A DNA stretch of 64,000 bases from Phaeotremella fagi. Its lineage: Eukaryota; Basidiomycota; Tremellomycetes; Tremellales; Phaeotremellaceae. This document shows, piece by piece, positions 33,691-45,116 of the stretch; position 1 is the first letter of the stretch, and every line of letters starts with the position of its first letter. The stretch covers positions 191,586 through 255,585 of the forward strand of contig BCHU01000007.1 of assembly GCA_001599715.1 (NCBI GenBank), given 5' to 3'. The notes below the pieces were generated by a model that was not told the origin of the DNA, made no database searches, and saw only the letters and a list, made by a program, of their open reading frames with translations. The position numbers and the translations under genes were made by a program.

Positions 33691-34177
33691 ATAGAAGAGA
33701 CTTCAAGAAGGCTGGCAGTCGTCCTTCGTAAAGGGGTAGTATGAAGAGATATTTGAGCTTTTGTACTATCATACAAGTCTCGAGCTTGTAGTTACTTGTA
33801 CTTGTGGTGATGCAAATGATTGCCTCAAATACTATCTACGCCACAACACGCGATCAGGGGCTGCCTTGTGCCTTAAAATACCGGTTGACTAGACTTTTTC
33901 ACCTTTAAATTTAATGTGATTGAGGTTAGGATAAGGATGATCAGTTAAGTTAAGGTAGTCCAGTCAACCGAAAACAAGGTGGAGTAGATCATTAGATAAC
34001 TTGGATTCCAGTTCTACTTTCTACTCTCTACTCTCTATCACTTCTATCACCTATATACAAATACACTGAAGACACCCAACAACCACTCACCACCCCACTC
34101 TCGACGCGTCCATACTTTCCACACCCCAATCCTAACCTCCACTTTATCTCCTCATCGAAAAAAATTAATCATCCCCA
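33691..34177. promoter_or_regulatory. Intergenic region and RAD16 promoter with ACGCGT
   Basis: 487 bases without a gene. ACGCGT lies at 34104-34109, about 70 bases before the RAD16 ATG. Long pyrimidine-rich stretches (CTACTTTCTACTCTC, CACCACCCCACTCTC) fill the last 160 bases, as is common in leaders of these fungi. Confidence 0.35.
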
Positions 34178-37100
34178 ATGGCCCCAAGAAGATCAACTCG
34201 TAACTCACTCCCAACTCCAGCTAACTCCATTCAAACCGATCATAGTACCTCCGTCTCACCAATCTCGTTCACACCTATCAAACGTGAACAAGGTGATCGA
34301 TCTGGTTTGATGACTCCTGCAAGTCTTGATGGTGATCAGGACGATGAGTCGAAGACTGATACCGAGGAAATGGAGGTTGATGAGATAGTAGCAAACGATG
34401 ATTCTAAAAAACGTAAAGGTGTGTTCAGTGCTCCTCTTTTACCTAATCCAATTGCTTGCTCACCCTTTAGTCCAAGATTCATCAACCTTCCAATCGACCA
34501 GTGTCAAACCAACAGGTCGATATCGTCTTGAATCTATCACTATCCCCATTAGACGTTCTAAATTGGGTACAGACAAGACAGGTAGTTTAGATAACATGAC
34601 TTTGGGTTCACCACTGGCTAGAAACAATTCGAAGAGTAGTTTGAAGACGGAAATGGAGGATTTGGATGAACTGGTACGTCTCCATTATATCAGGCATCTG
34701 TGGAGCTAACTATCATAACAGAAAGACGACAAAGATGGACTTGACATCATTTCCCCTGTTAAACCCTCCAGAAGAGCGGTTAAACCAGTAACCAAACCAT
34801 CAGCCCAACCATTCAAGATCGGTCATCACAGCACTGTAGCTAAAGTCGATCCAGCGTCCTTAGCTCTTAGCGACGAAGAGGATGCACCAATCTCGAAGAG
34901 AAGAGCTCCACGCATCAGTAAATCTGCGGTGCGAGGTAAACGGGTCATCGAGTCTGAATCAGATACAGATATCAAGGGTGAAGATGATGATTTCGCTAAT
35001 GATTCAGAGGAAGAGGCTGCTCAATTAGAAAAAGCTTTGAGAGCTTCGAGAAATTCTCCACCTTTGTCTACATCTATCGCTTCGTCTTCTCGTTCAACTT
35101 CAGTTGGTGTACCAGTCAGAAAAGGACGAGGGAAAGGAGTTGATTCTGGGAGAACTCTTGGTGGAGGTATCAAAACTGAATCTAAAAACAACGGTAAAGC
35201 GCTTAGAGTTGCTGCGTTGAAAGCTGCAGTTAGTGAGTTTGATTGTCTTCCTACCTACTCGCAGCTACTAACTATGACAGAACGTCAATCCATCGCTAAA
35301 GAAGAAGCTTCCGATTCAGACGAATCCGAATTCTCAGAGTTCTCCGACGTTTCATCCACATCATCTTTCTCTGATGATGATTCCGATGAAAATTCTAATC
35401 TTCCAACTCCTACCGGTCGTATGACAACAACCAAAAAAGCTCAAGCCAAAGCCAAAGCGTCAAATGCAAGTAAACGATTCGCAGGTAAAGGCAGACGTCT
35501 TGATGGAGACGATGTTGAAACCCCTGACGACTTTGATTCTGAACTACCATCGGATGCCTCTGGTAATGGAGTCGATGGTGATGAAATGACGATTGCGATG
35601 TTGAAAGCTAAGAAGAAGAAGGCCAAGGACGAATACGCTGAATTGGATGCTTCGAGAAAAGAGAAAGAGAAAGCTCTTAAGAAAAAGATGGGAAGGAAAT
35701 TGACTCAAGGCGAGAAGAACAATATCGCTCTTAGTATGGTATGTCCCCGATTCATTTCTAGTTTTGATATTGAAACTGATATTCTTGTCATAGCACCACC
35801 CCGAAGTCGAGGATGTTTGGGGAGACCTCGAAGCTAATATCATACCTGTCAAACCTGTCCCAATGGAAGCTCATCCATCATTGAAATTGACTTTACTGCC
35901 GTTCCAAAAAGAAAGTCTTTATTGGATGAAGAAACAGGAAGAAGGACCTTGGAAAGGTGGCATGCTAGCTGATGAGATGGGAATGGGGAAGACGTAGGTT
36001 TCAACCCTGAAACATAACGCTGACAAAAAAGTATCCAAACCATTGCTTTACTTCTTTCAGAACCTCGATGCAAACCCGCTCTCGTCGTTGCGCCAGTCGT
36101 CGCTCTCATGCAATGGAAACATGAAATCGAAACTCATGCTGAAGGGTTCACTGTTTGTTTGTGGCATGGAAGTGGTAGAATGAAAGCTGAACAGTTGAAG
36201 AAGTATGATGTTGTAAGTCGAAGTTCTCTTGTTCGATTGTTGAGCTGACTTGGATTAGGTTTTGGTATCGTATGGTACATTAGAAGCTAGTTTCCGAAGA
36301 CAACAACGAGGTTTCAAGAAGGGAAATCACTTCATCAAAGAGAAATCACCCATGCATACTTTCGAATGGTTTAGGTCAGTTACATCAATAAATCTGACCT
36401 ACGATAACTGACTTTTTTGTACAGAGTTGTTTTAGACGAAGCTCATAACATCAAAGAAAGATCTACCAACGCCGCTAAAGCCGCATTCGCTTTACAAGCG
36501 AAATACAAATGGTGTCTCTCTGGTACACCTTTACAGAATCGTGTTGGTGAACTGTATTCATTGGTTAGATTTTTAGGAGCAGATCCGTTTAGTTATTATT
36601 TCTGTAAACGTTGTGATTGTAAGAGTCAACATTGGCAGGTGAGTTAGATGATAATTCATTGTGAATGAAGCTAACTTACCGATTTTTAGTTCACCAATCG
36701 AAGAAATTGTGATACTTGCGGTTGTAGTCCTATGCAACACGTTTGTTTATGGAACACTGAGGTCAGTTGTGGTAGCTCTTCGTATTCCACCTCCAACTGA
36801 CCAGTCTAACAGATCCTTACCCCCATCGCTAAATATGGTATAACAGAAGGAGGACCAGGACACACTGCTTTCAAAAAATTAAAAATTCTGTTGGACAGAA
36901 TGATGTTAAGGTCAGCTTCTTCTCCAAGTGTGATGAGCAATAGCTGACATAATGCAGACGAACGAAACTCGAAAGAGCTGATGATTTGGGTCTTCCACCT
37001 CGTACTATTGTTGTTAGACGTGATTTCTTCTCTCCGCAGGAGAAGGAATTGTACATGTCTTTATTCACCAATGCTAAAAGAACTTTCAACACTTATCTGG

Positions 37101-38466
37101 ACGCTGGTACAGTTTTGAACAGTAGGTTTATCAATTTTCTTTTCAAAAGGTCAAGCTAAATGCTAGTTTAGATTATTCCAATATCTTCTCTCTGATCACT
37201 CGGAGTATGTTCACTTTAATTGACATGTTTTTGCCTATTAACTTACTTCGTCAGTGCGTCAAATGGCTTGTCATCCTGATCTGGTTCTTCGTTCAAAAAC
37301 CAGTACATACGTCAAAGATATCAACGACGAGGCTGTTTGTCGATTATGCAATGATGCTGTAAGTCACTACTGAATTTAGTCGACCATAATGCTGACTGTA
37401 TTGTAGGCTGAGGATGCTATCGTCTCAGCTTGTAAACATGTTTTCGATAGGGAATGTATTCGACAGTATTTGGAAGTCCAACAAATGCGTGGTCACAAGG
37501 TGAGTTACCGCGATGGCCCGGCGATCATCGTTTATAACTGACAATCCATAGGCTGAATGTCCTGTTTGTCATATCGACTTGTCAATTGATCTAGAGGCAG
37601 AAGCTATTGATTTCGATGAAGGTCCCAAAAAAGCCAGACAAGGTATTTTGAGTCGATTGAATCTTGATGTAAGTGGATGTACTAATGTTGTCCGATTTGG
37701 GCTAATCATCCATCACCTGATAGAATTGGCGATCTTCTTCGAAATTGGAGGCTTTGGTTGAAGAGTTGGAGAAACTCAGGAATCAGGATTGTACTATCAA
37801 ATCATTGGTTTTGTGAGTTCAAACCTTGAATGATATCGAAGGTAAAGCTGACAATGGATAGCTCGCAATTTGTGTCTTTCCTTGATTTGATCGCTTTTAG
37901 ATTACAAAGAGCTGGATTTGTTGTACGTTCATTCAAGTAGGGGAGACGTGTTCGTTACTGACATCCCTCAGATTTGTCGATTAGAAGGTGGAATGACACC
38001 TCAACAAAGAGACGCAACGATTCAACATTTCATGAAAAACACTCATGTCACCGTTTTCCTGATTTCACTAAAAGCCGGAGGTGTAGCTTTGAATCTTACA
38101 GAGGCGTCACGAGTTTATATGATGGATTCATGGTGGAACCCAAGTGTCGAATATCAAGCTATGGACAGAATCCATCGTTTGGGTCAAAAGAGACCTGTTA
38201 CTGTTATCAAACTCGTTATTGAAGATTCTATCGAGGATCAGGTTAGTTGAACTGATTCACTTCTTTTGGGATTTAGCTGACAACGGTGGACTCCATTTAG
38301 ATTGTTCAATTACAACAAAAGAAATTGGCAATGACTGAAGCTGCGCTTTCGTCGGATCCTGATGCGGCACTTGGTAAATTAACTGTTGAGGATGTGAGTT
38401 TATTGTTTATATGTATTGGAGAGTTTTCTGACTGTTTGATAGCTCGGTTTCTTATTCAAATTGTGA
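34178..38466 (+). CDS. RAD16: Rad16-type SNF2 helicase/RING protein of nucleotide excision repair
   Basis: Swi2/Snf2 ATPase that, with Rad7, serves global-genome excision repair. After a long disordered acidic N-terminus come [25 protein letters not shown] (Walker A), [40 protein letters not shown] (DEAH box) and [23 protein letters not shown] cysteine-rich insert (FCKRCDCK...CDTCGC) follows. A RING finger sits between the lobes ([20 protein letters not shown]...CPVCHID). Lobe 2 has [38 protein letters not shown] and [15 protein letters not shown]. The last exon is CTC GGT TTC TTA TTC AAA TTG TGA (38464-38466). Around 15 introns. An embedded RING with the RAD16-type cysteine insert favours Rad16 over Rad5, which has an N-terminal HIRAN domain not seen here. 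Confidence 0.94.
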
Positions 38467-38811
38467 TGAGGGTTACTTTCAAACGATCCTTTTCCGACTT
38501 TATAAATGATGTAGCTCCTTCCCGTTGTAGAAATTCTCCTATGCATTGTTGAGTCATGTTTCGATCATCTGTCTGTCTGAACTGAAACTCTTCCAACTGA
38601 TCACCCATTCATCTTGTTACTAGCCATTCGCTTCCTTTCAATCGATGGAGCGGTTGAATAGCGTCATAGAAGACATGATCATTGTTTGCACCTTTCATTC
38701 TTCACGACACACGCCTTCCAAAACCTTTGTGCTAAGTATGTATAAGTCGAAAAAAGTCCCAATTTCGTCTTCTTTCCAACAACCACCCACAGATCAAACC
38801 ACCAAATTGAA
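38467..38811. other. Spacer between RAD16 and a family-2 gene
   Basis: 345 bases with no supported gene. The last about 60 bases are pyrimidine- and CA-rich (TTCTTTCCAACAACCACCC) and likely form the leader of the gene at 38812. Confidence 0.4.
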
Positions 38812-39141
38812 ATGTCAAGCCATACTACATCATATCCTGTCGCCGTCGAAAAATGTTCGGTCGAGTCATGTACCAATTCTGTCAGAATCAAACAAACAGA
38901 ATACAACCGAATAACTCTCACTTTTAGATTGGATACCCTTATGCCTTATAAAAATTATTTTGCTTGTTCAGAACAACACAGGAAGGAGATCGAAGAAAGG
39001 GCCATGAACGAATCGCAGTCCGAACAAAGAATCCAAATCACTACGCAAATCACTACGCAAACTCATACATCTAGTCCGGGGACTGCTGGGGCTGAAACCC
39101 AGACTAGTGGGATCTACCCAAAGTCCATTATGTGGGATTAG
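38812..39141 (+). CDS. Family-2 small cysteine protein (109 aa)
   Basis: Start context TTGAAATGTCA. The protein has KCSVESCTNSVRI (C-x4-C), QTEYNRITL and FACSEQHRKEIEERA, matching the short subtype at 33394. The C-terminus is a glutamine/threonine-rich tail encoded partly by a short direct repeat (AATCACTACGCA twice near 39037-39060). It is separated from the other members by RAD16, so the family is dispersed and not only tandem. A doubled TACTGTA follows the stop, as it does downstream of the member at 32605. Function unknown. Confidence 0.6.
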   Translation: MSSHTTSYPVAVEKCSVESCTNSVRIKQTEYNRITLTFRLDTLMPYKNYFACSEQHRKEIEERAMNESQSEQRIQITTQITTQTHTSSPGTAGAETQTSGIYPKSIMWD

Positions 39142-39605
39142 GAAGGTACTGTACTGTAAAGAAGAGATGGGCTATGTGATGCGTGTTTTAGTAGTTGGAT
39201 GCAATAGTAGTGATATGAACTTCCTATACTGTTTCTCTTCTCTTCACGAATCCTTCAATTGGTTGAACCAAGACTGGCTGGTGAACAATAGATCACTTTC
39301 CCTAACTTCCACTTGACTCATGCTGACTCGATGTAAGCCTTCCATTGCTTTTGGACTTGTAAAAGATTCTCCAGAATCGATTACCCCACCACCTTTAATT
39401 CTTTGGCTTCTCCATATCTATCAAAAAAGCCGAAAATTCATTTAATTAACTTCTCGATTTGCAAGATGGAAATTTACATTCTTCGTCATTTGTCTTCCGA
39501 ATGTGAAAGAAGATTGGTAAAGGGGAAAAACGAGGTTCTCTCGTTCAGAAGAACGATTTCTTTTATATCACGATAATCTTTGAAGTTTCTTTAATTACTT
39601 CTGAA
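39142..39605. other. Intergenic region
   Basis: 464 bases. TACTGTACTGTA occurs at 39147-39158. The rest is AT-rich with no convincing gene. It should contain the promoter of the spliced gene at 39606. Confidence 0.4.
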
Positions 39606-40085
39606 ATGATGGTCACAAGCTATCCATTAGATCCAGAGAGTCAAGATCCGGATTATGCAGGTAAGTAGGTACAGTATAACGTTCTTTACTTCCCGTACGT
39701 TGCTCAACTAACTACTCTCCCCAAAAACATTGCAGAAATACGATCTCATGCTATAAGTCTAGCGAAGGAGAAACATCAACAAGGTGAAAACGTCATTACC
39801 ATTCTCTCAACAGTATTCTCATCAGTAGGGAAAGCTATCCATCAAGCTTCTAAATCTAAAAAACAAGATTCGTTTGAGATTTTCGTTGACCACAGAAAAG
39901 GTTATTCGGTGGGTGCGTTGATTAATGATTGTTTACGGAGGGTTGAGAGGAGCGTCTCAAGAGGTGATCATGAGGATGAGGGTGAGGGTTCGGGGTTGAT
40001 GGAGTTTTTCCATGGTTTAGGTGAAGGTTTGAATAGTGTTTTGGGTCGATCTGAGGCCGAGGTTGATATTGGTCAGAAGGTTTGA
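39606..40085 (+). CDS. Hypothetical two-exon protein, 134 aa
   Basis: Found by splicing: exon 1 is 39606-39660 and exon 2 is 39736-40085. Donor GTAAGTAG and acceptor TTGCAG surround a 75-base intron, and the join keeps phase (GCA G|AA ATA). The product begins MMVTSYPLDPESQDPDYAE, continues as a helical region (IRSHAISLAKEKHQQGE, VFSSVGKAIHQASKSKKQ), then has EIFVDHRKGYSVGALINDC and an acidic, glycine-rich end. I do not recognise a family. Two adjacent ATG codons compete for the start. Neighbours suggest no role. Confidence 0.6.
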
Positions 40086-40453
40086 TGGCGAGGTTATTGG
40101 ATGAATATCAACATATTGGTTTACTCGTTGCAGATTTCAATTTCTGTTGCGATCACATTCTGAACGCTCGCTGTTGAGTCAACGCTGCTGGCCGCTGATT
40201 ATGGCCTTCGTACGTACTCATTTCATGCAAAGAAGACTGCCACACGCGTTCACCTCGGTCGTCTGCCACCAAAACGCGTCGTAGTAGATCGCTCGTAGTC
40301 ATTTAGAGTTTCGGGGAGACGAGGACAGCAGAGTCAGACATTTGTTGTTGTTATTGGTCTATTTCAATTCATTATCATCATCATAAGATCATTCTATCAA
40401 GCAGCAATTTCACAACACAACGTCAAGGCTGGTCCTGAGTAAACCCAACCACA
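40086..40453. promoter_or_regulatory. Promoter region of SRO7 with two ACGCGT boxes
   Basis: 368 bases without a gene. ACGCGT occurs at 40244-40249 and 40274-40279, 30 bases apart, about 180-210 bases before the ATG. This is the core of the MluI cell-cycle box. Role inferred from other fungi. Confidence 0.4.
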
Positions 40454-43400
40454 ATGTTTAAATCAAAAGGGCCAGCTCTCCCTCCATCAACTGATTACAC
40501 CAACAATCTACGAGAAATTTCATTCTACAAATATGGTCATTTACGTAGTCTAGGATTAACAGGGGAAATAACTGCTCTAGCTGTAGATCCAATTCTATCT
40601 TTGTTGGCCATAGGTACAGCTACAGGTTTAGTTCATGTTTTCGGATCAGCAGCTTTTCAGTTTACATTACCAGTTTCAACTGCCAGTTCGTCTTTACCCG
40701 GATCACCAATTAGATTCTTAGTTTTCCATTGTGGACATCATAGATTAGTCGCTATCGATGGTCAAGATACTATCCATTCATTCTCTTTACAACACCTGAC
40801 GGATCATCCCAATCCAGCTACTCATCCACCATTACCAATTCGTGAAATCTCTTATTCAATTTACAGCAAAGTTACAGCTATCGATCTACCACTTCCTAGT
40901 CATGGACATTTCTTTTTCACTGTGAAAGATGGTACGACTCTAGCTTGGGATCTGAGTAGAAGATCTTTAGCTGCTTATAGAATTGGAAACTGTTGGGCAG
41001 ATCATGAAACTAGATTAGTTAGAAGTGGAGTTCCAGGTAGACGGAAGACATTGGGAGGGTAAGTCGTTTGGATATAGCTGAACTGACTTTTAGACCAATG
41101 GCGACCGCGCTAGCTATGAATCCTCGTGATCTGAACATTCTATTACTTGGATATGAAGGTGGTGTAGTAGCTTGGGACTTTCAACAGGGGATGGTAGTGA
41201 AAACTTTTGAAATGACCTTACCGCCTGGAGCGCCTGGAGGAGGTAGTTATCAAGATGCAGATGGGGTGAGTCTCTACTGATGTCCATGACTTCCTTACTG
41301 ACAACATGCAGTCTTTATGGATCGAACGAACACCTGCGGTAACTTGCATTGCCTGGCGTCCTGATGGTCTAGTATTTGCTGTAGGACATGAAGATGGTTG
41401 TATAGCTTTCTGGGCATACGGTGATCCCGACAAACCACTCATGGTTCGAACCATCACCCATGAGGATGTCAACGTGACCGACGCCGAATCTCTTTTCTCC
41501 GCTGGAGCTCTGGATAATCAAATCAGAAAGAAACAACCTGATCAATATGCCGAAAGAGATATCGATGGTATCCCGATCATGTCAGCTGTTTCAGCGAATC
41601 GAGAACCGGTCTTCAAACTTGCTTGGGCAGGATTCCCCGATCAACCAAGTTTGAAAGCTCTCATCGCAGCTCAAGGTACTGAAGGTGCTGGTGAACCACT
41701 TTCTAACGCTACTGTCGATTACGCTGAGCGTAACGAAACTCTTTTACTTATTCTCGGAGGTCAAGGTCCGAATGAAAGACCTGGAATCAACATTCTTCAA
41801 CTCCCAGCTTACGCTCCACCTCTTGCTACCAGACGGGGTACATCACCAGCTGCGATGATAGCTGAGGGTATGCCTCTTCAAGAAAGATACGCCTTCAGAG
41901 ATTCACTTGCTCCAACTGGTAGTTCCAATTATCCAACACGAACACCACCTGAAGATTTCATTCTTATGCCAAGGAGTAGTCCACATTTCCAACTCTGTCA
42001 TGACCCTATCGCTATCATCGTAACACTAGGTCCTGATCCTTTACAAGCTCCAATTAAAGAAGAGCATGGCACGAGAAGTTTCGAAACATGGGCATTCCCA
42101 CCACCTCGATCCACCGTCATCCCACCAGTACTTGGACGAAAGAATTTCAAACAACCTGGTCAAGAGGCTGAGAAATTAGTAGAAATGACACCGGCACCTA
42201 CACTCGGAAGAGCTGCTTCACCTAAACCAAGTTCTGGATGGCGTCTACCATGGAGTCCAGCTGGCTCACCAAGTCTTGCACCACCTTCCCCAACTTTCAG
42301 TATGCCTTCACCGGCTTTATCAGCTGTATCTCAAGCTACTAAACGATTGAAAGTTAGAAAGAGATATAGGATCCCTGCTGGGATATGGTCTGGATCGTTA
42401 TCAGTCTTGGGATGTGAAATGTATTCACTTCCTACACCAGTGTTTAAGAGACTTATCAGTTGGTCGATTGAAGTCGCTGGAGACGAAGACATCCCTCGCC
42501 TACCTCTCAGAGGTGGTCTTGCTGTACCAGATCTTCAGTCACATGGTGCACCCGATGTCAAAGTCGCTAAAATGGAGAGCTACAGAGTACTGTGTACATT
42601 CCATGCTGATTGTACCGTCAGATTCTGGGATATTTCACCCCATATTTTGATTCTTCCTACACCTCTACGATTCGAATATCCAACAGCTTTACCACATTTA
42701 ACGATAAACATCGGTGATTACTTGACACATCCTGATGTACTTCATCTACCGATAGCTAAGATGTGGGCAACTGAACGACATAAAGTCAAAATCACCTCTG
42801 TCCACCTTGCCAGAGAAGCTTTAGAATGTGTGATAACGCTATCATCCGGTGAAGTGATAGTGACGAAATTCGGTGAACACAAACCTAACGCCGTTGATGA
42901 AAATGGAATAGAGGAATTGGACGCTTGGAATGTTGATAATTCAAGAGGTCCAGGTACACCCAACACCCCACAATCTGGATTCGCCAATTCACCTGGTACG
43001 AGTGATTATTTCCCTCGACCTGCTCATTCGATGAAGGACGATTGGATAGAAGAAATCACAGAGATTAATCATTTGGCTAAATGGGCTGAAGACGGGTTTA
43101 AGCCTGTTGCTATCGTCACTGTCAAACGTGGAGAAGCTATCTCCGTAGCTGTATCAGATATTGGTAAGTTTTAGACGGAATATCTGTCAATTTTGGAATT
43201 GGACTGACAGATCGTTTGATTAGGATTTATCGCTATCGCATTTGTAACCAAATCATTGGCCATCCTCGATATGCGAGGACCTGATGTCATTTTACGAGAG
43301 GGCTTCGATGAAGATGGTGTCATGTTGAAGAAGAAGAAAAAGAAGGGAAACGTTCAGAACGTTGTGGGAGAGAAATCTTTGGTTGGATCTTTGAAGTGGG

Positions 43401-44891
43401 TTGTCTCTGGAATGGGGAACGGTATGTATCATTTGTTCGCAGTTTTTCGGTAGTAATAACTAATCGTTTTATCAGATCCTTCTCCACGACCTCGCCTCAT
43501 CGTTTCCTATGCTGCTGGGTAAGTTTCGACCGAACCCACAATCATATCCTAGCTCACTCGTATGAAACAGTATGACCAAGATCTATTCACTCGTCAACGT
43601 CCTTGGAGAATGGATGGTAGATCCAAAACCACCTACGTTCACCAACGAATCACTTTCATCACCACTAGCAAGTTTCGTGCTAGACCCAATGACTGGTAAT
43701 CAACTTTTACCAACCGCTGAATCACTTCAAGCCGTGATGCGACCTGCGGCATCTTCACCTGAGAAATCAAAGGATGTACCACCTCATTGTCTTTGGATCG
43801 CTGCTTCCAAGAAAAGTATACGCTGTGCTGTTAACTTTAACGGAGAACGGGTTGCAAAAGTCGAATTGGAGGAGGATGAGCTATCAGATGCGTTCTATGT
43901 TACTAGATATGGTGAGTTAAAATTGGTCATTTGTTGTAACCGCAACTGACAACCCACAGGACATAAAATATTACTGGCAGTAACTACAACGGGAGTCGCG
44001 TTATCTTATTCGGTTCCATTCCTTGAACCAATAACTCGAATGGATCTATTCTTCGGTGGTCAACCGTAAGTCCATCCAACAGAATACTACGACAAATATT
44101 GATGTAAGAATCTAGTCGTCAAGTCGGTAGGATATCCATCGACGATCGTTCAGGAGATTTCATAGAATACACCTCACCCTTGGATATAAATCTTCGAACG
44201 CTATTCAATTTCCGTAAACCTCTCCCACCAAGAATAGATCCATGCTATACGAAAAAACCAATCCCACCTCAACCAGTTCCATTGACTGCTTCTACCTTGG
44301 TAGGATCTTGGATATGGGGTGGCGCACCTTTAACTGGTGGTCAATTGGATACTATAGGTGAAGCCCTTTTTTTTCCCGATTGTCCATTGGGTTGAGAACT
44401 AACGAAATGTTGTTGTACTATTAGTTGCCGGACCAAAAAGACCTTCAGTACCACCAGCACCTGCAGCCCCTCGTCAACCAATCCTTACATGGGGTAAACA
44501 GACTGAAGAAGTCAAAGCCACTCCCGTAACCGAAAATCCAAAGCGAACCGCCGTGAAAAAGCAAAAAGCACCAACGAGAGTAGCAGGTGAAAGAGATGAC
44601 GTGTAAGTTCTTTTGCCTCAATCTGAGATCATAAACTGAAATGCTACTTCTTACGTAGATACTCTGAAATGACGAGTGCAGCTCAACAACGTGGAAACTA
44701 TTTGGACGATTTAGGTGAATCTCTGAATAACGCTTCGATATCTGCTGCCAACTACGTTTCACAAGCTAGAAACGCTGCTGTAAGTTATGCTTCTTTCTTT
44801 GATTCGTGTCCAAAGACTTGTACTGATGTTCGGTTAGGCAAAGGAAGCTGCTAAAGCCACTGTTAAAGGTGCTTTCGGTAAATTGCTCTAG
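40454..44891 (+). CDS. SRO7: Lgl/tomosyn-family exocytosis protein (Sro7-like)
   Basis: A WD40 double-propeller protein that binds t-SNARE and Rab to promote polarised secretion. It begins FYKYGHLRSLGLTGEITALAVDP, then LLAIGTATGLVHVFG, the classic start of Lgl proteins. Later come LNILLLGYEGGVVAWDFQQG, ITCIAWRPDGLVFAVGHEDGCIAFW and SLWIERTPAV, with further WD-like strands in the 622-codon exon (41306-43174). The C-terminal exons give FIEYTSPLDINLRTLFNFRKPLP, a basic proline-rich linker, then DDLGESLNNASISAANYVSQARNAA, a short SNARE-like helix. The end is GAFGKLL, TAG 44889-44891. About nine introns. A long proline/serine-rich loop (SGWRLPWSPAGSPSLAPPSP) interrupts the second half. Budding yeast has two copies (Sro7/Sro77); I see one. 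Confidence 0.88.
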
Positions 44892-45116
44892 AGGGGTTTC
44901 CATTTTATTTGATCATTTAGAGATCATATGTACATTATTCTTTTTCCGTTCATTTGTTGGATATCTTATCTATTTGTTTTTTCATCTCAATCAGCAGTTT
45001 ATATATCGAATTCGAATACGATATAAATGTAAGATCATGTTATGCAAATGGAAACACGTTGAAAATGAAGACTAATGCATCCTAACCCCCACCCCGTCCG
45101 GTCTATCATCTTAATC

